From positions 26,908,755 through 26,972,754 of the forward strand of contig CM119264.1 in NCBI GenBank assembly GCA_051294375.1: a stretch of DNA of 64,000 nt. The letters run 5' to 3'. Below are positions 48,490 to 59,439 of this stretch, in pieces. The translations under genes and the position numbers were made by a program. The notes below the pieces were generated by a model. It saw only the letters and a program-made list of their open reading frames with translations, was not told where the DNA came from and searched no databases. The first letter of the stretch is position 1. The number at the start of each line of letters is the position of its first letter. The DNA comes from Paraspadella gotoi. Taxonomy: Eukaryota > Chaetognatha.

Positions 48490-49855
48490 CCATTACTTTT
48501 TCGCGGCCATGTCCAATGGCATTGTCCATTGTCCAATGTTCATTTTTTAAATCTCTGTAGCTTGGTCCTCCGTGTTCATTTCGCTGTCATTGTAAACCGC
48601 ATGTTCTGTCACGGACGTTTTTTCACCATGGAGACCCGAGGCAAGAGGGGAGGGACGGGGGGGGGCGGCAGTCGGAAAGAGTTGGAAAGGTTTATCGAAG
48701 CGAGACGCCACAGCCTCATCCTCTTTGCATCCATAACTCAAGTAGGTGACGTCGTTGGGGCCTCGCTTACGAGGCTCACCCCTCACCGCTCACCACTCAC
48801 TGCCCAGCCATAAAAAATAACACCCTTCACCGCTCACCGATCGTCCGTTAGAACTCATCCATTAACCCTCACCCTCCCGGTTGATCGTCATTGTCGCAGC
48901 TCTTTATTCTTAACTCACCCTTGAACCTACCTTAACCCTAAACCCTAAACAAAACGCGCGATACATTCACTAAGACTTGCGCGGGTTGGATGGCGTTGTA
49001 ATTACTTGGAACCTAAGTTTGCTAGCGTTTTGGGTGGCATTTCGGCGTTGAGAATGGAATTGAAACAATTAACTCACCCAGTAATTCATATTATATATAT
49101 ATTATCGACCAAATTCTCATTTGCATTTTATAATATTTTGCTCACGATATGCTTTTTCTTTGAACATCTTTAGATTTTAACTATTATCACGTTTAAAGTT
49201 TTGTTGTTCTCTTTTTACAAAGATTTTAATAAAAACTGCCATTTCTTTTTGTGGGGTGTTAAAATTCAATTATTGATATTAATTTAATGCAGTGAATTCC
49301 AGTTCGATGGTTAATTGGTTATGTACTTCGCTCGAAAGGGAAGCTCGCAATACCGCAACTAAAAATAAAATATGCAATTGTATTTGAAGAAGAAAATTTT
49401 TGAGTACTTCACTCCTGGAGTACATCGACGATAAAATGAAAAAACGCCGGTGCGTTTGAAACCCGATTCCTCGAAAGCGCGTCTGCGGCGTCTCTCCACG
49501 TCATCTAAAACGCGCCGCCAGTTCGACGGCGCCGGTGCCAAAGAGCGCCCGCGGTTTTGATGCGCTCGTCAAACGGGTCTATTGGTGTTGATGGGGTCGC
49601 GCGCAGCTTCATGGTGCCCAGGATGTGCCAGGCCGTTGTTAGATAATCGAGACAAAGAGGTTTGAGAGATAGAGATAGAATAGAGAGAGAAAGAAAGAGA
49701 GAGAGAGAGTGTGTGAGTGAGAGAGACAGAGTGTAGAGAGAATAATGAGATAATGATATAACTACTGAGCGACGTCATCGCCAGTAAAAATTCTACGCAG
49801 TACATAGAAGTAAAAAAAAAATTCAACGATATACAATTGATCGCATTTACAACGC
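48490..49855. other. intergenic sequence, one weak coding-like patch on -
   Basis: Positions 48765-48850 contain CTCACCNCTCACC near-repeats and 48915-48955 a short CCCTAAA-like tract. On the - strand, 49640-49505 is a GC-rich open frame (AWHILGTMKLRATPSTPI...), but no acceptor precedes it and no family is recognised. Confidence 0.3.
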
Positions 49856-49860
49856 GTTCA

Positions 49861-49869
49861 CTCTCTCTC

Positions 49870-49941
<72 letters not shown>

Positions 49942-50090
49942 CTCTTTTTCACGTTGGTGGATTTCGTCATTGGAAACTCCCTCTCTGCTGCGATAAAATG
50001 AAACGATAACAAAAGGGTGTTGCTCTGGTTGAGATAGAGACATAGAGAGAGAGAGAGGAAGAGAGAGAGAGAGAGACTGAGAGAAGAGAG
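49861..50090. repeat. CT runs followed by GA runs
   Basis: (CT)n at 49861-49942 and (GA)n at about 50043-50085 could pair with each other. They flank a short unique stretch. Confidence 0.85.
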
Positions 50091-50715
50091 ATAGAGACGT
50101 AGATGACCGAGAGATGAGGAGGAGAAGAGATCGCTAAGGCAAATCATGAAGCGAGAAAAAAAGATGGTGAGAGCGGATAGGAGAGAGAAGAGAGAGATCA
50201 GAGACAACGGGGATGGTAACGAGGGCAGGTTTGATTGGGAACGGGAACGCTTTTCATGGACTTCTGGCCATCTGCTATTCAGAGCTGTGTGGCCTCTCGC
50301 GGTGCGAGCGCGTACCGACTCGTTCTCTTCTCTCTGCTCTCTCTCTACTGATCCTCTCTACTCTCTCCTCTCTCTCTCTCTCTCTCTCTTTCTTCTCGAT
50401 CTGCCGCCGCCGTCGCCGAAGAAAAGGATTCTTTATCAGACGTTAACTGGAAGAACGGGAGGAGAAAGAAAGAAAGAGAGAAAAAGTTAAGAAAAAAGAA
50501 AAAAGGAGAAAAAAGTATAAAAAGTAATAAAAAAAAGGAGATTAGGAAGTTTAAGAAGAATGTACGGAGAAGAGGGTTTAAATAGATTCAAACAATAAAT
50601 AAATTCGAAAACTTTCGAAAAAAAAAATACTAGAAATATACGTGAAGTTGAACGGCAAATTCCAACTCCCTAAACGATCCATAGAAGAATGCAAGGAAAA
50701 AAAAATGGAAGATGG
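50091..50715. other. intergenic sequence, no gene recognised
   Basis: Purine-rich and CT-rich patches with short frames. Nothing recognised. Confidence 0.4.
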
Positions 50716-50719
50716 AAAA

Positions 50720-51137
50720 AACAAGGAACGGTTATTCCAAGGTGTTGCGCCGCATTACTCTTCTTTTTACTTATCATATCATTTATTCCTTTTAGTTTAT
50801 AAGATTTCTTTGTTAGACATGATGTATTAACCTTTCTTTTTTGTTGTTAGTTTTAAGTTTTAAAGTTTTAATGATTTTTTACAACAAATAATAATAAAAA
50901 CAAATTTATTATAAAACTTTGTTTTTTCTACTAAAATTTTTTTAAAAACAAAAGGCGGCGCCAGTAGTCACTTAGATTTGATTTTTAACAAATGAGCAAC
51001 AAACTATAGACAAGTTATAAGTATATAAACGTAATTGGGACAGAGCGATGGTCAGATATACCGACAGACCGAGCGACCGACCGACCGAAATATGACTTAT
51101 AGAGTTGCTCCGCGAGTACTCGCGGCGCAACTAAAAA
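50720..51137 (+). mobile_element. dispersed GTTGCGCCGC-family element, copy E, interrupted
   Basis: The 5' part is 50720-50751 (ACAAGGAACGGTTATTCCAA). The 3' part is 50953-51137 (GGCGCCAGTAGTCACTTAGA ... perfect hairpin CCGCGAGTACTCGCGG ... CAACTAAAAATGG). By comparison with copy D, about 200 AT-rich bases (50752-50952) are inserted after GGTGTTGCGC. Confidence 0.65.
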
Positions 51138-51303
51138 TGGAATGAGCCATAGAGACAAGGAGAGGAGAAAAAAGCACAGAGTGGCCATAATTTCCAAGTA
51201 AAAACCTCCTACGAGCCACCGAAACATTTTTTTGAGCGGAGGGGAAGGGATGGGGAGAAAAGGTAGGAGGGGACGGGGAAAGAAGGGAAGGGGACGGGGA
51301 GAA

Positions 51304-51496
51304 NNNNNNNNNNNNNNNNNNNNNNNNNNNNNNNNNNNNNNNNNNNNNNNNNNNNNNNNNNNNNNNNNNNNNNNNNNNNNNNNNNNNNNNNNNNNNNNNN
51401 NNNNNNNNNNNNNNNNNNNNNNNNNNNNNNNNNNNNNNNNNNNNNNNNNNNNNNNNNNNNNNNNNNNNNNNNNNNNNNNNNNNNNNNNNNNNNNNN
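51304..51496. other. assembly gap (193 N)
   Basis: A run of N inside a G/A-rich purine tract (GGGGACGGGG repeats on both sides). Confidence 0.99.
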
Positions 51497-51890
51497 ACGG
51501 GAAAGGGGAAAGGAACAAGAGGTCAGAGAACTAAAGGGGCAAGGAACAAGAGTCGAAAAAAGATAGAAAAAGGATAGAAACCAAAAAAAAGTGGAGGGAA
51601 GGGATTTTAAAGAAATAGATCGGGACCCGCGGATTCGCGAAGACGAAGCTTCTCCGAATATCAGTTAAACCCGGTTTTTTCTTTGGCACCGAAGTTCGTC
51701 GGCCGACGGGACGAGAGGTGGGAATCAGGGGGGCGTAAGGGGGGGGGGGAACGGTGTAACGACCGCGTTGTTTTTTTTCGAGAGGTGCTCGCTCTGTCTC
51801 TGTCTCTGTTCTATATCCGCTCTCTGTCTCTCTCTGGTGTGTGTATGTGTTTCTTTTTCTTTCTACTTATATGTCTTTCTCTCTCTTCGT

Positions 51891-51975
<85 letters not shown>

Positions 51976-52183
51976 CGGGCCACTAACACTGTCGATACGA
52001 AAGCTCATTTTTTAAATTGCCCCGTTTTTTTTCTCCAAAAGACTCAAATATTATTCATTCATTTCCGGCAAATGAAGATCCGCCTAAGCGCTCGGTTTTC
52101 CGGCAATGGCCCCATTAAACCGAGAAATGTCTCATTTTCCGTCTCGTCTGATCTGCGAATCTTGAGCTGAATGAGAAAGAGAG

Positions 52184-52252
<69 letters not shown>

Positions 52253-52317
52253 AGAGAGAGAGCGAGAGATCGGAAAAAACTTAAATTGATAAAAGAGATT
52301 GGATGGCTATCTCCCCC

Positions 52318-52366
<49 letters not shown>
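51891..52366. repeat. CT and GA microsatellite cluster
   Basis: (CT)n at 51891-51976, (GA)n at 52172-52263 and (CT)n at 52313-52366. Inverted pairing between them is possible. Confidence 0.9.
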
Positions 52367-52449
52367 GGCTGGACTCATCAAGTCATCAACTCTTTTATCT
52401 CACTAGACTTTTTCTTTTCGGTCGCCGATTCCAGTTGACCAGATCCAAT

Positions 52450-52520
52450 GTCCCCCTTTAACCCTTTATCCCTTTAACCCTTTAACCCTTTATCCCTTTA
52501 ACCCTTTAACCCTTTAACTT
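52450..52520 (+). repeat. short tandem repeat AACCCTTT / ATCCCTTT
   Basis: About eight units of 8 bases. It resembles CCCTAA telomere sequence only superficially. Confidence 0.85.
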
Positions 52521-52683
52521 TTAAACTCTTCGAAAAGTTTCTGGATGTTTCTCGACACCCCTTCCCTAACGCCAAGCCATACATGTGTAAGATCACATCA
52601 CATTCTTATCACATTCAGCACTCCTTCCCTAAGTCGTCACGATTCCTTCACTCTCTCAATTTAACTTTTCACAGCACCCACTT

Positions 52684-52812
52684 TCCACTTTCCACTCTCC
52701 CACCCATTCCAACATCCCCTTCCACAATCCCACCCATTCCAACACCCCCTTCCACAATCCCACCCATTCCAACATCCCCTTCCACAATCCCACCCATTCC
52801 AACACCCCTTCC
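52684..52812 (+). repeat. 30-base minisatellite, about 4 units
   Basis: The unit is CCACAATCCCACCCATTCCA plus ACATCCCCTT, nearly identical between copies. On the - strand it gives a spurious GCWNGWDCGR peptide repeat. Confidence 0.93.
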
Positions 52813-52899
52813 ACCCCCCACGCGTCAAATTCTTCTTTACTCCCCCAGGGGAATCTTCTGTCAAAGCGATTTTATCAGTTTCTCGAGGTCCCTTGACCG

Positions 52900-53130
52900 T
52901 TGAAGACACGAGACTTGGCGGCGAGAACTGAGCCGCCGCTGCCCCCCTCCACGGCGCCGTCGCGGCCTCCTGCGGCACTCCGCTGCCGCTGCCGATTCCA
53001 CCGGGAGACGTCACGCGCAGTCCCGGTCCAATCGCGGCCGCCGGGTCTTCGTTTCGTCTTCGTTTATCGAGAGGCGATTTCGTTCGATGTTGACGAAGTT
53101 AGTTCTGCGCAGTGCGCAGGCGCGTGACTC
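52900..53130. promoter_or_regulatory. CpG island with an NRF1-like site
   Basis: A strongly CpG- and GC-rich 230-base block in AT-rich surroundings. TGCGCAGGCGCG at 53112-53124 is close to the NRF1 consensus. It may be a promoter or first exon of an unseen gene on either strand. The - strand frame (VTSPGGIGSGSGVPQEAATA...) has no recognised family. Confidence 0.35.
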
Positions 53131-53554
53131 TTAGCGGAACACTGACAACGATGATTTTTAAACACGCAGCGAAACTATTTTGATCGATTAGTTTAAAATT
53201 TGTAGTAAGCCACAACGTTTCTCAGAAGTTTGGAAATCTTAAAATCGTTTCGCTAAGGATGAGGAATTAAATAAAAATAAAAATAAAAATTTTAGACGCA
53301 AAAAGTTGGAGGCCCCTTCGTAGTTTAGAGAGTGACTTTCAAGTTGCCAGATCAAAAAATTATCGAAACTGAGTAATAATTGTATAAGAAATCCACCTTC
53401 GGCCGGGAACATGATACAGCAAACAAATTTGGGAATTAAGGAGCGAAGTTAAAAATAGTCTTGGATTCCTTATACTGTTATGAACGCCCTAACTATCAAA
53501 ACTGCATAATATTACTTTAATACTAACTTCTCCCTCTAAGGACACATATTTGTC

Positions 53555-53893
53555 TCAGAAACGCGTCAAACAAATATCGAAATCCGCGCATCTCTTGCGC
53601 CTCTTCTGCGAAATTACGCGACCCCCGACAAAAACTCTTTTCTCTCCCTTTCGGAAACGCGACCCCCGAGGCTCTTTGTCCTCGTCAGCGAATTTGAGCT
53701 CGGGAATTTCGGAGGCGCGGAAAAAATTTGCGTCTTCGGCATCGTCTTCGTCAGCATCGTCGTCGTTGCTTTCGTCGGCATGGTCATCTTCGTCGTCGCT
53801 ATCGTCGTCGTCGGCTGATTTGTGCGTCAGCGTTCTTTTGATTGTCATCGGCGTCAATGTGGTTATGGACTCCGTCAATATCTCAACTGTCAT
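53555..53893 (-). CDS. hypothetical acidic protein or exon, uncertain
   Basis: An ATG-initiated 112-codon frame on -. It has an acidic middle (SADDDDSDDEDDHADES) and a basic C-terminal part (SRFRKGEKRVFVGGRV, QKRRKRC). The acidic part is encoded by (GAC)n-like repeats, which often open a frame by chance, but the downstream 55 codons are not repetitive. No splice sites, family or neighbours support it. Confidence 0.22.
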   Translation of the reverse strand: MTVEILTESITTLTPMTIKRTLTHKSADDDDSDDEDDHADESNDDDADEDDAEDANFFRASEIPELKFADEDKEPRGSRFRKGEKRVFVGGRVISQKRRKRCADFDICLTRF

Positions 53894-53964
53894 TCTTGTC
53901 TGGTCTATTGTCTACCTTCTCCCTTCTCTCTGTCTTCTTAGTTCTTATCTTATCAACCGATGAG

Positions 53965-55149
53965 CCTTTCCTTCGAACAAACTCCAAAATTGGTTTCGCT
54001 AAGTCAGCGTAGCGCAAACTTTGCGTAGCGTCAACACCATGCCGCGACAACGCCACGCGCTGCGACGCGCCCTCTCTGACGCTTGGATCGTTAAACCAGA
54101 TTTTTTCGGAGATCGCCGGGCAAGTGGCAGGGCGGTCGCACTCTCGCTGTCCGTTATGAATACTTTAACAAAACAAGGATTTAAAAGTCTGCCTGCATTA
54201 TTACTAAAAATAAAACAAAAAATTGACGGTATTTCCCTCATTTTTGGTTTAAATACAAATTCTCCAATAGACGGTAAAAAATCGCAAAAATCCCTCGCTT
54301 TTTTTTTTCAGAAAGACCGTAAAGAATCGCATCCCAACATAAACTCCTGCGCGAAGAGACAATAAAAATTGGTCGCGGTTTGCCAGACGAGCAGTTTTCC
54401 CCGCACGCTGTAAAAAAACAAAAACAAAAAAAAAAACAGAATATATTTACGTCCGCAATTTTTCTAAAGGGAGGCGCTGTATATATTTTACTGGGGATAG
54501 AGATAAAATGGTTTGCGAGGTTCTAATCGTAAAATATAGTTTACTTACAAAGCATCATAATAAGCAGTTTTATATTTTTTTGTCACTAGATGTTGTTCAC
54601 TTATAATCTCACTAAAAAGTTCAAACCCACATATAAATATTTATCTTTTGCCGAGTTATTGTTCCGAGATCGTGTTCAAACTTTTCGTAAATTGTTTGTC
54701 GCTAAATGCACCCAGGATCACGATAAAAATTTTCGTCAGCCCTCTTCCAATCCAATCGGGTAAGCCCTCCTTGCCCTCCATGCCCTCCGTGCCTGGCCCT
54801 CCTTTTCAACAGGTCCTGCCCGCTTTATCGATCGTCATATCATGATCTGCTTGCTTATTTCGAACACTCTATATTGAACGCTTACCCTATCCTTTCATTT
54901 GTGCATATTATCTACCAGTCCTCATCTACCTGCCCTATTCTTTGCCAACCCCCTTTGCCCCCTTCTAGTCTGCTTGCCCTGCCATCCCCTGCCCGCCTTG
55001 CCCTGCCCTGCCTCGGGAGACTTCATATTTTAAGAGAAGTCGACCTAGTCATCAGTTTTTTCTGTTTTTTTTATTTTCTCTTCTCCACGATTTTTCTCTC
55101 TTGGAGGCGACATGAATAAGTTAAAAGAGTCCGACAAAGAAGAAAGAGA

Positions 55150-55150
<1 letters not shown>
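53965..55150. other. intergenic sequence, no gene recognised
   Basis: A GC-rich patch at 54005-54140, poly(A) at 54415-54440 and CCCTGCC-like repeats at 54940-55015. Nothing coding was recognised. Confidence 0.4.

Positions 55151-55154
<4 letters not shown>

Positions 55155-55194
<40 letters not shown>
55155..55194. repeat. (GA)n microsatellite
   Basis: A perfect GA run of about 19 units. Confidence 0.95.
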
Positions 55195-55196
<2 letters not shown>

Positions 55197-55711
55197 TAAT
55201 GAACGCTCGGTCGAGCTTTCTTTCTTCATTTTCCCCCTCTCCTTTTGAACTGAACAACGATTATAATAAAGGCAGAAAATTGAAAGACAGTTAAAATTAA
55301 AATAATAATTAGGAACTAGATTGCCAAAATTTCCTTTTATTCCCGTATTCTGGTGAGAAAAGTTTCAAAATTGAGTTTGAATTCATTCACATTTACAGAA
55401 GATTAGCGAATGAAGAGTTAATAAAAATTCGTTTAAAGATGAATTGCAAATAACAATGAAATACTGAGGGTCCTTAGAAATCATTTACATATTGCTTAAC
55501 AATGAATTATGTCCGATCCATTCAACTACTTTATTGATAGTATCATAGTAGTATTCAATAACCTTAATCAAGTATGCACATACTTTTTGTTTAAAATATT
55601 TGTAAGCGGATCGACTTTTTCACATAATATTTAAAATTCGAGGAAAATTAAAGGAAATAAAAGAATCAAAAGACATGATGATGATGATGATAATGGTGAT
55701 GAAAGACGGGG

Positions 55712-56005
55712 ATGGTCGCGTGGCCCAATGACAGAACGGAAGTCTTTCAAACTTTTTTCGTCGAGCAAACAAGTGTGCGTCAGGATGACACATTCGCTGT
55801 CCTTCTTACTGCTGCGGGCTGCTGCTGTATCCTGATCAGCAGTTTCTGCCGCGAGCGGCGGCGTCCCGGAGGAAAAAAGGCTCCCAGCGCCATCGACGGA
55901 GAATCGACGGAGGAACGAGAACTAATGACCGGAAATGGCGGAGGCGTTGTTGAGGCGGCGCCGCTGAGGACGGGGGTCAAAGGCGGACAAACGGGGCCGC
56001 GTTAG
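55712..56005 (+). CDS. probable terminal exon of a single-pass membrane protein
   Basis: The open frame ends at TAG 56003-56005. It encodes a hydrophobic segment FAVLLTAAGCCCILISSFC (about 19 residues), then a basic stop-transfer RERRRPGGKK, then an acidic and Gly-rich cytosolic tail (DGESTEERELMTGNGGG). Membrane span, positive cluster and short tail form the usual end of a type I membrane protein. The part before the span (EVFQTFFVEQTSVRQDD) looks extracellular. An ATG exists at 55712, but an acceptor-like CAATGACAG at about 55725-55733 fits better if this is a last exon. Family and upstream exons were not recognised. Confidence 0.4.
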   Translation: MVAWPNDRTEVFQTFFVEQTSVRQDDTFAVLLTAAGCCCILISSFCRERRRPGGKKAPSAIDGESTEERELMTGNGGGVVEAAPLRTGVKGGQTGPR

Positions 56006-56989
56006 ACGCCGCCGACGCCGCCCGCCGCAGCCGCGTGCCGACGCCGACAGGCGGGAGGTTTGAATGATTGATTCGACAAAATGGCGGAACCGAAAGGCAA
56101 ATGGCGGAGGGCGGGAATGGGGAAGGGGGGGCAGAGGTGGGGAATGTCGGGAGTAAAAGAATTAAAAAGGGGGGAGAGGCTGGAGAAAGAATGAAGGGAG
56201 AGAGGGGAAATAAAAAGTACGAAAAAAAATGTGTTTATGGAAAAACGAATATTTTGGTAAAACGCGCGAAGCCGTAAAAACTTCCGAAGGGTTGACGAGT
56301 CCTTTCTTCGTTGAGAGACGCGTGTTTTTGGAGAGGTAGGGGGGAATTTTAAAAGTGGTATGAATTGTGAAAGGAATTAGCGAATTCTTGAGTTTCACTT
56401 AAAATCATTGACACAAAAGATCGAGATTAAATAGTAGTTAGTCCTATCAGCCTAGAGATTACCTCGCTATCCCCCTTTACTTTTATAACGATTATATCGT
56501 TTTCGTCTTTTTAGTTTCTTAATTTATTCTTCATGCCATGCCATGCCTCGACCCCCTCTGGCTTTGGTTTTCTTCTCTATAATCGACCAGTCAAAGAATT
56601 TAATTTCAAACGGTTAATCCTGAATACCGATCCATTATATTGACCAACAATAATCTTTTGTAAATATTGGATTTATATTTCAATATTTACGACTTTAGAA
56701 TTATAGTCGGGCAAGAGAGAGGAGAAGAGAAGGAGGACCGGTAGAGGTCGCCTTGTTTCGGTGGCCCAGCGTTTATATTTTCATAGTTGCCCGCTTTGCC
56801 TTCTTTCCAAGTTCGCGACTTACCGTTGGTTTCGGAGATGGTCGATTCAATCGCCGGATTGACTTTTGAAAATTTGCAAATTACTCGTTTCACTATTTAC
56901 TATTTTTATATTTTATGAAGGATTTAGTATTTAATCTATATTATTTAAACAAATATATGTTGCTTTCTTTCTTAAAATTCTTAAATTTG

Positions 56990-57331
56990 TGTTAGAACCG
57001 AGGTCTCGGTCGATGCACCTAAAAAACGACCCGGCGAGATGCTTCGGTCGTCCAGACTTGCTTCAACTTGCTTGAGCGGATCGACGACCAAATAGTTTTT
57101 TTGTTTTTTTTTGAGTTTATAAAGAGTTTTAAAAGGGTACTTTAATTAAATGATCAAAGAATATAGATATTCAAACAAACAAACAAACAGTAATTACCAA
57201 AATCATTATTTAAACAGTAACGAACGACGTAAGCACGAATGATGAAATGATCCCAAACGATAAGTACTTGTGACGAAGTCAAGTCCAAACTCGATTCACG
57301 ATTCACGATTCACGAGACTTCGGTTCTAACA
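56990..57331 (+). mobile_element. candidate LTR with adjacent primer-binding-like site
   Basis: A 342-base block starts TGTTAGAACCGAGGTCTCGG and ends CGAGACTTCGGTTCTAACA, so its ends are inverted and match TG...CA. TTTATAAAG inside could be a TATA box. CTTGGCCCAGCCG follows immediately, where a primer-binding site would lie. The flanks show no target duplication (ATTTG against CTTGG), as expected for a 5' LTR rather than a solo LTR. No gag-pol follows, and no second LTR is seen in the window. Confidence 0.45.
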
Positions 57332-57565
57332 CTTGGCCCAGCCGATTCATTTTTTTAAACTTCTTTAATTAGTAGAAGTCAGATTTCTTCGTCAATTATC
57401 AACTATCGGCATTTTGACGAATTCAATCCAGTTATATAGAGACGCCGAATATTGTCTAAAACAGGTTTAGTGCTGAGTCTGCAAAACGCGTTTTTTCTCT
57501 TCGGATTCTCAGTTGGCTCTTTTTCGCTTTTCTTCGGTATTTCTTTATTTACAGTTTCGGTCAAA

Positions 57566-59120
57566 ATGTCATCAGAAATGGTGGCCGATGTTTCCCGCGT
57601 CCCTTTGGAGAGGGAGTTTTCGACGAGAGCTTGGAAGATGATGTCGTCGTCGCTAGAAAATTCGATGATGAAGCCTTTTGAGCGGGTGATTGACTTTGGT
57701 TGTGGCGCAGGAGAAACGACCTATAAACTCGCTGATTGGATTCGAGATCTTAATCACAAACGTGGGCTAGAATGGTGAGCTCAAACTAGAATAAATTTGT
57801 CTTAGCAGATTTAAAACAAATGCGTTTCCATCGTGTAGCCTTATTTTAAAATTGTCATCATGGCATCGCGAAAATATATTTATAAATAGGGAGAAGGAGG
57901 CGGGGAGAGCAGGTAGGGAGAAGAGGAGGGGGGAGGAACGAGAGAAGGAAGGAGGATGGAAGGAGGGGAGTAAGTAGTAAGAGGAGAGAAGGAGAGAGAA
58001 GAGAGGAGAGGGGAGAGAGGGAGGAGGATGGGGGAGAGGAAGAGAGAGACTAGTGGGAGTATAGGAGAGAAAGAGGGAGCAGTATAGGGAAGAGATAAAA
58101 AAGGGAAGAGACGAGAAGGAGGAGTAGAGAAGAGGAGGAGAGAGGGCAAGATAGAGAGGAGAGAGGGGGGGGAGACGCGAGAAGGAGATAGGGAGAGAGG
58201 ATGAAGGAGAGGTAGAATACGACGGAGAGTAGGAAGAGAAAAAGACATAGAGGGGAAGGGATGTGAGCAAGAGAAAGAGGACGGGAAGGAGGAGAGTAGG
58301 AGAGAGGGAGGGGGAGAGAGGAGAAGGAGAAGAAGGGAAGGGGCGAGAGAGGAAGAGAATAGAAACGTAGAGAGGCGCAGGAGGAGAACGGGTAGAGAGG
58401 AGTGAGTAGAGGAAAGAGAGGGGCGAAGGATAAAGGGAGAGAGGAGATGAAAGGGAGAGAAGGAGGAGAGAGATAGCGAGGGAGAAAGAGAAAGAGGAGG
58501 GAGAAGGAAAGGAGATAGTAAGCAAGGGGAGAGAGATATAGAAAGAGTAGGAAGAAGAAGGAGGAGAGAGAGGGAGCGCGCAGAAGAGAAAGAGAGACGG
58601 AAGAGGAGGAAAAGAAAAGAGACGAGAGAGGAGGGAATAGAGACGAGATAGATAGGGAGCAGAGTAAGAGGGAGGGGAAGGAGGGCAGAGAAGAACAGGG
58701 AGGAAGGAGAAAAAGGAGGAAAGAGAAGAGGAAGGACGAGATAGAGGAGGAAAGAATAGAAGGCAAAATTTGGTGGTGGGGGCTAATCTTAATGTCTTTT
58801 TATTATCAGTCCAAAACTCATCTATACTGGCTTTGATATTTCCGCCGGTAAATCAACTTTATTTGCCAAACATACTTTACGGATATCGACAAAGATTCGG
58901 AAGTCGAAAATTTGAAATTCAAAACTTGGACATGTGAATCGATCGACACTCTGACCCAAAGTGGGAATCAGCCTATCGACCTTGTGAGAGTAGGTATTCT
59001 TGGCCGTTTCATCTATGGGCCTGGAAGATCAGAACCACAAGTTTTGAGATAATATTCTTAACTGTTAAAACCCGGTGGACGTGATATTTTGGCATTTATA
59101 TGGTCAAACGGATTTGCTGG
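57566..59120 (+). pseudogene. class I SAM-dependent methyltransferase, broken
   Basis: Exon 57566-57774 (after TTATTTACAG, starting MSSEMVADVSRV) carries motif I VIDFGCGAGETT and ends at a gtgagc donor. Exon 2 starts at 58810 after TATTATCAG and continues in frame with LIYTGFDIS, the acidic end of strand beta 2. Near 58875 the frame shifts. In the new frame follow DIDKDSEVENLKFKTW, QPIDLV (motif II-like) and, after stops near 59050, LLKPGGR (motif III-like). The motif order is that of a Rossmann-fold methyltransferase. The frame shift plus two stops suggest a pseudogene, unless they are sequence errors. It sits directly after the candidate LTR. The substrate is unknown. Confidence 0.55.
57890..58765 (+). 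repeat. 875-base polypurine tract
   Basis: Nearly all bases are A or G (GGAGAGAGG, GAAGGAGG words) with scattered C and T. It fills the methyltransferase intron. It is not a simple period-2 microsatellite. The long - strand frames here (Ser/Leu/Pro-rich) are artefacts. Confidence 0.95.
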
Positions 59121-59338
59121 GTGTTCCAGGGAAGGTACTGTCAAAAATAAAGGCTTTTTGTCACAATAATCGAAAATCCTAATAAAACCGTATTTTGATT
59201 CTTATTAAACTAAGCAAATACACGGAGCTTGAAAGAAAAATCCTACCTGAAAATGGTCTAAACACTTACGCCATGACACTTGCGTACGCAGAGGAATTTA
59301 AAAATATAAATTTCAATTTTTTCTGTAACAAAAAGGCA

Positions 59339-59438
59339 NNNNNNNNNNNNNNNNNNNNNNNNNNNNNNNNNNNNNNNNNNNNNNNNNNNNNNNNNNNNNN
59401 NNNNNNNNNNNNNNNNNNNNNNNNNNNNNNNNNNNNNN
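59339..59438. other. assembly gap (100 N)
   Basis: A run of exactly 100 N, the usual placeholder for a gap of unknown size, bounded by AAAGAGAGAG. Confidence 0.99.
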
Positions 59439-59439
59439 A

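Noticed and set aside
50953-51137. Helitron 3' end (hairpin followed by CTAA)
   Set aside because: Copy E has a hairpin then CTAA, but copies share sequence beyond this point and copy C lacks CTAA, so the Helitron terminus rule is not met.
52661-53014. A - strand protein with GCWNGWDCGR repeats
   Set aside because: The repeats are the translation of the 30-base minisatellite; no signal peptide, splice site or family supports a gene.
57767-58766. Two long - strand frames (over 230 codons) rich in Ser, Leu and Pro
   Set aside because: They are the complement of the polypurine tract; a nearly stop-free frame is expected from C/T-only sequence.
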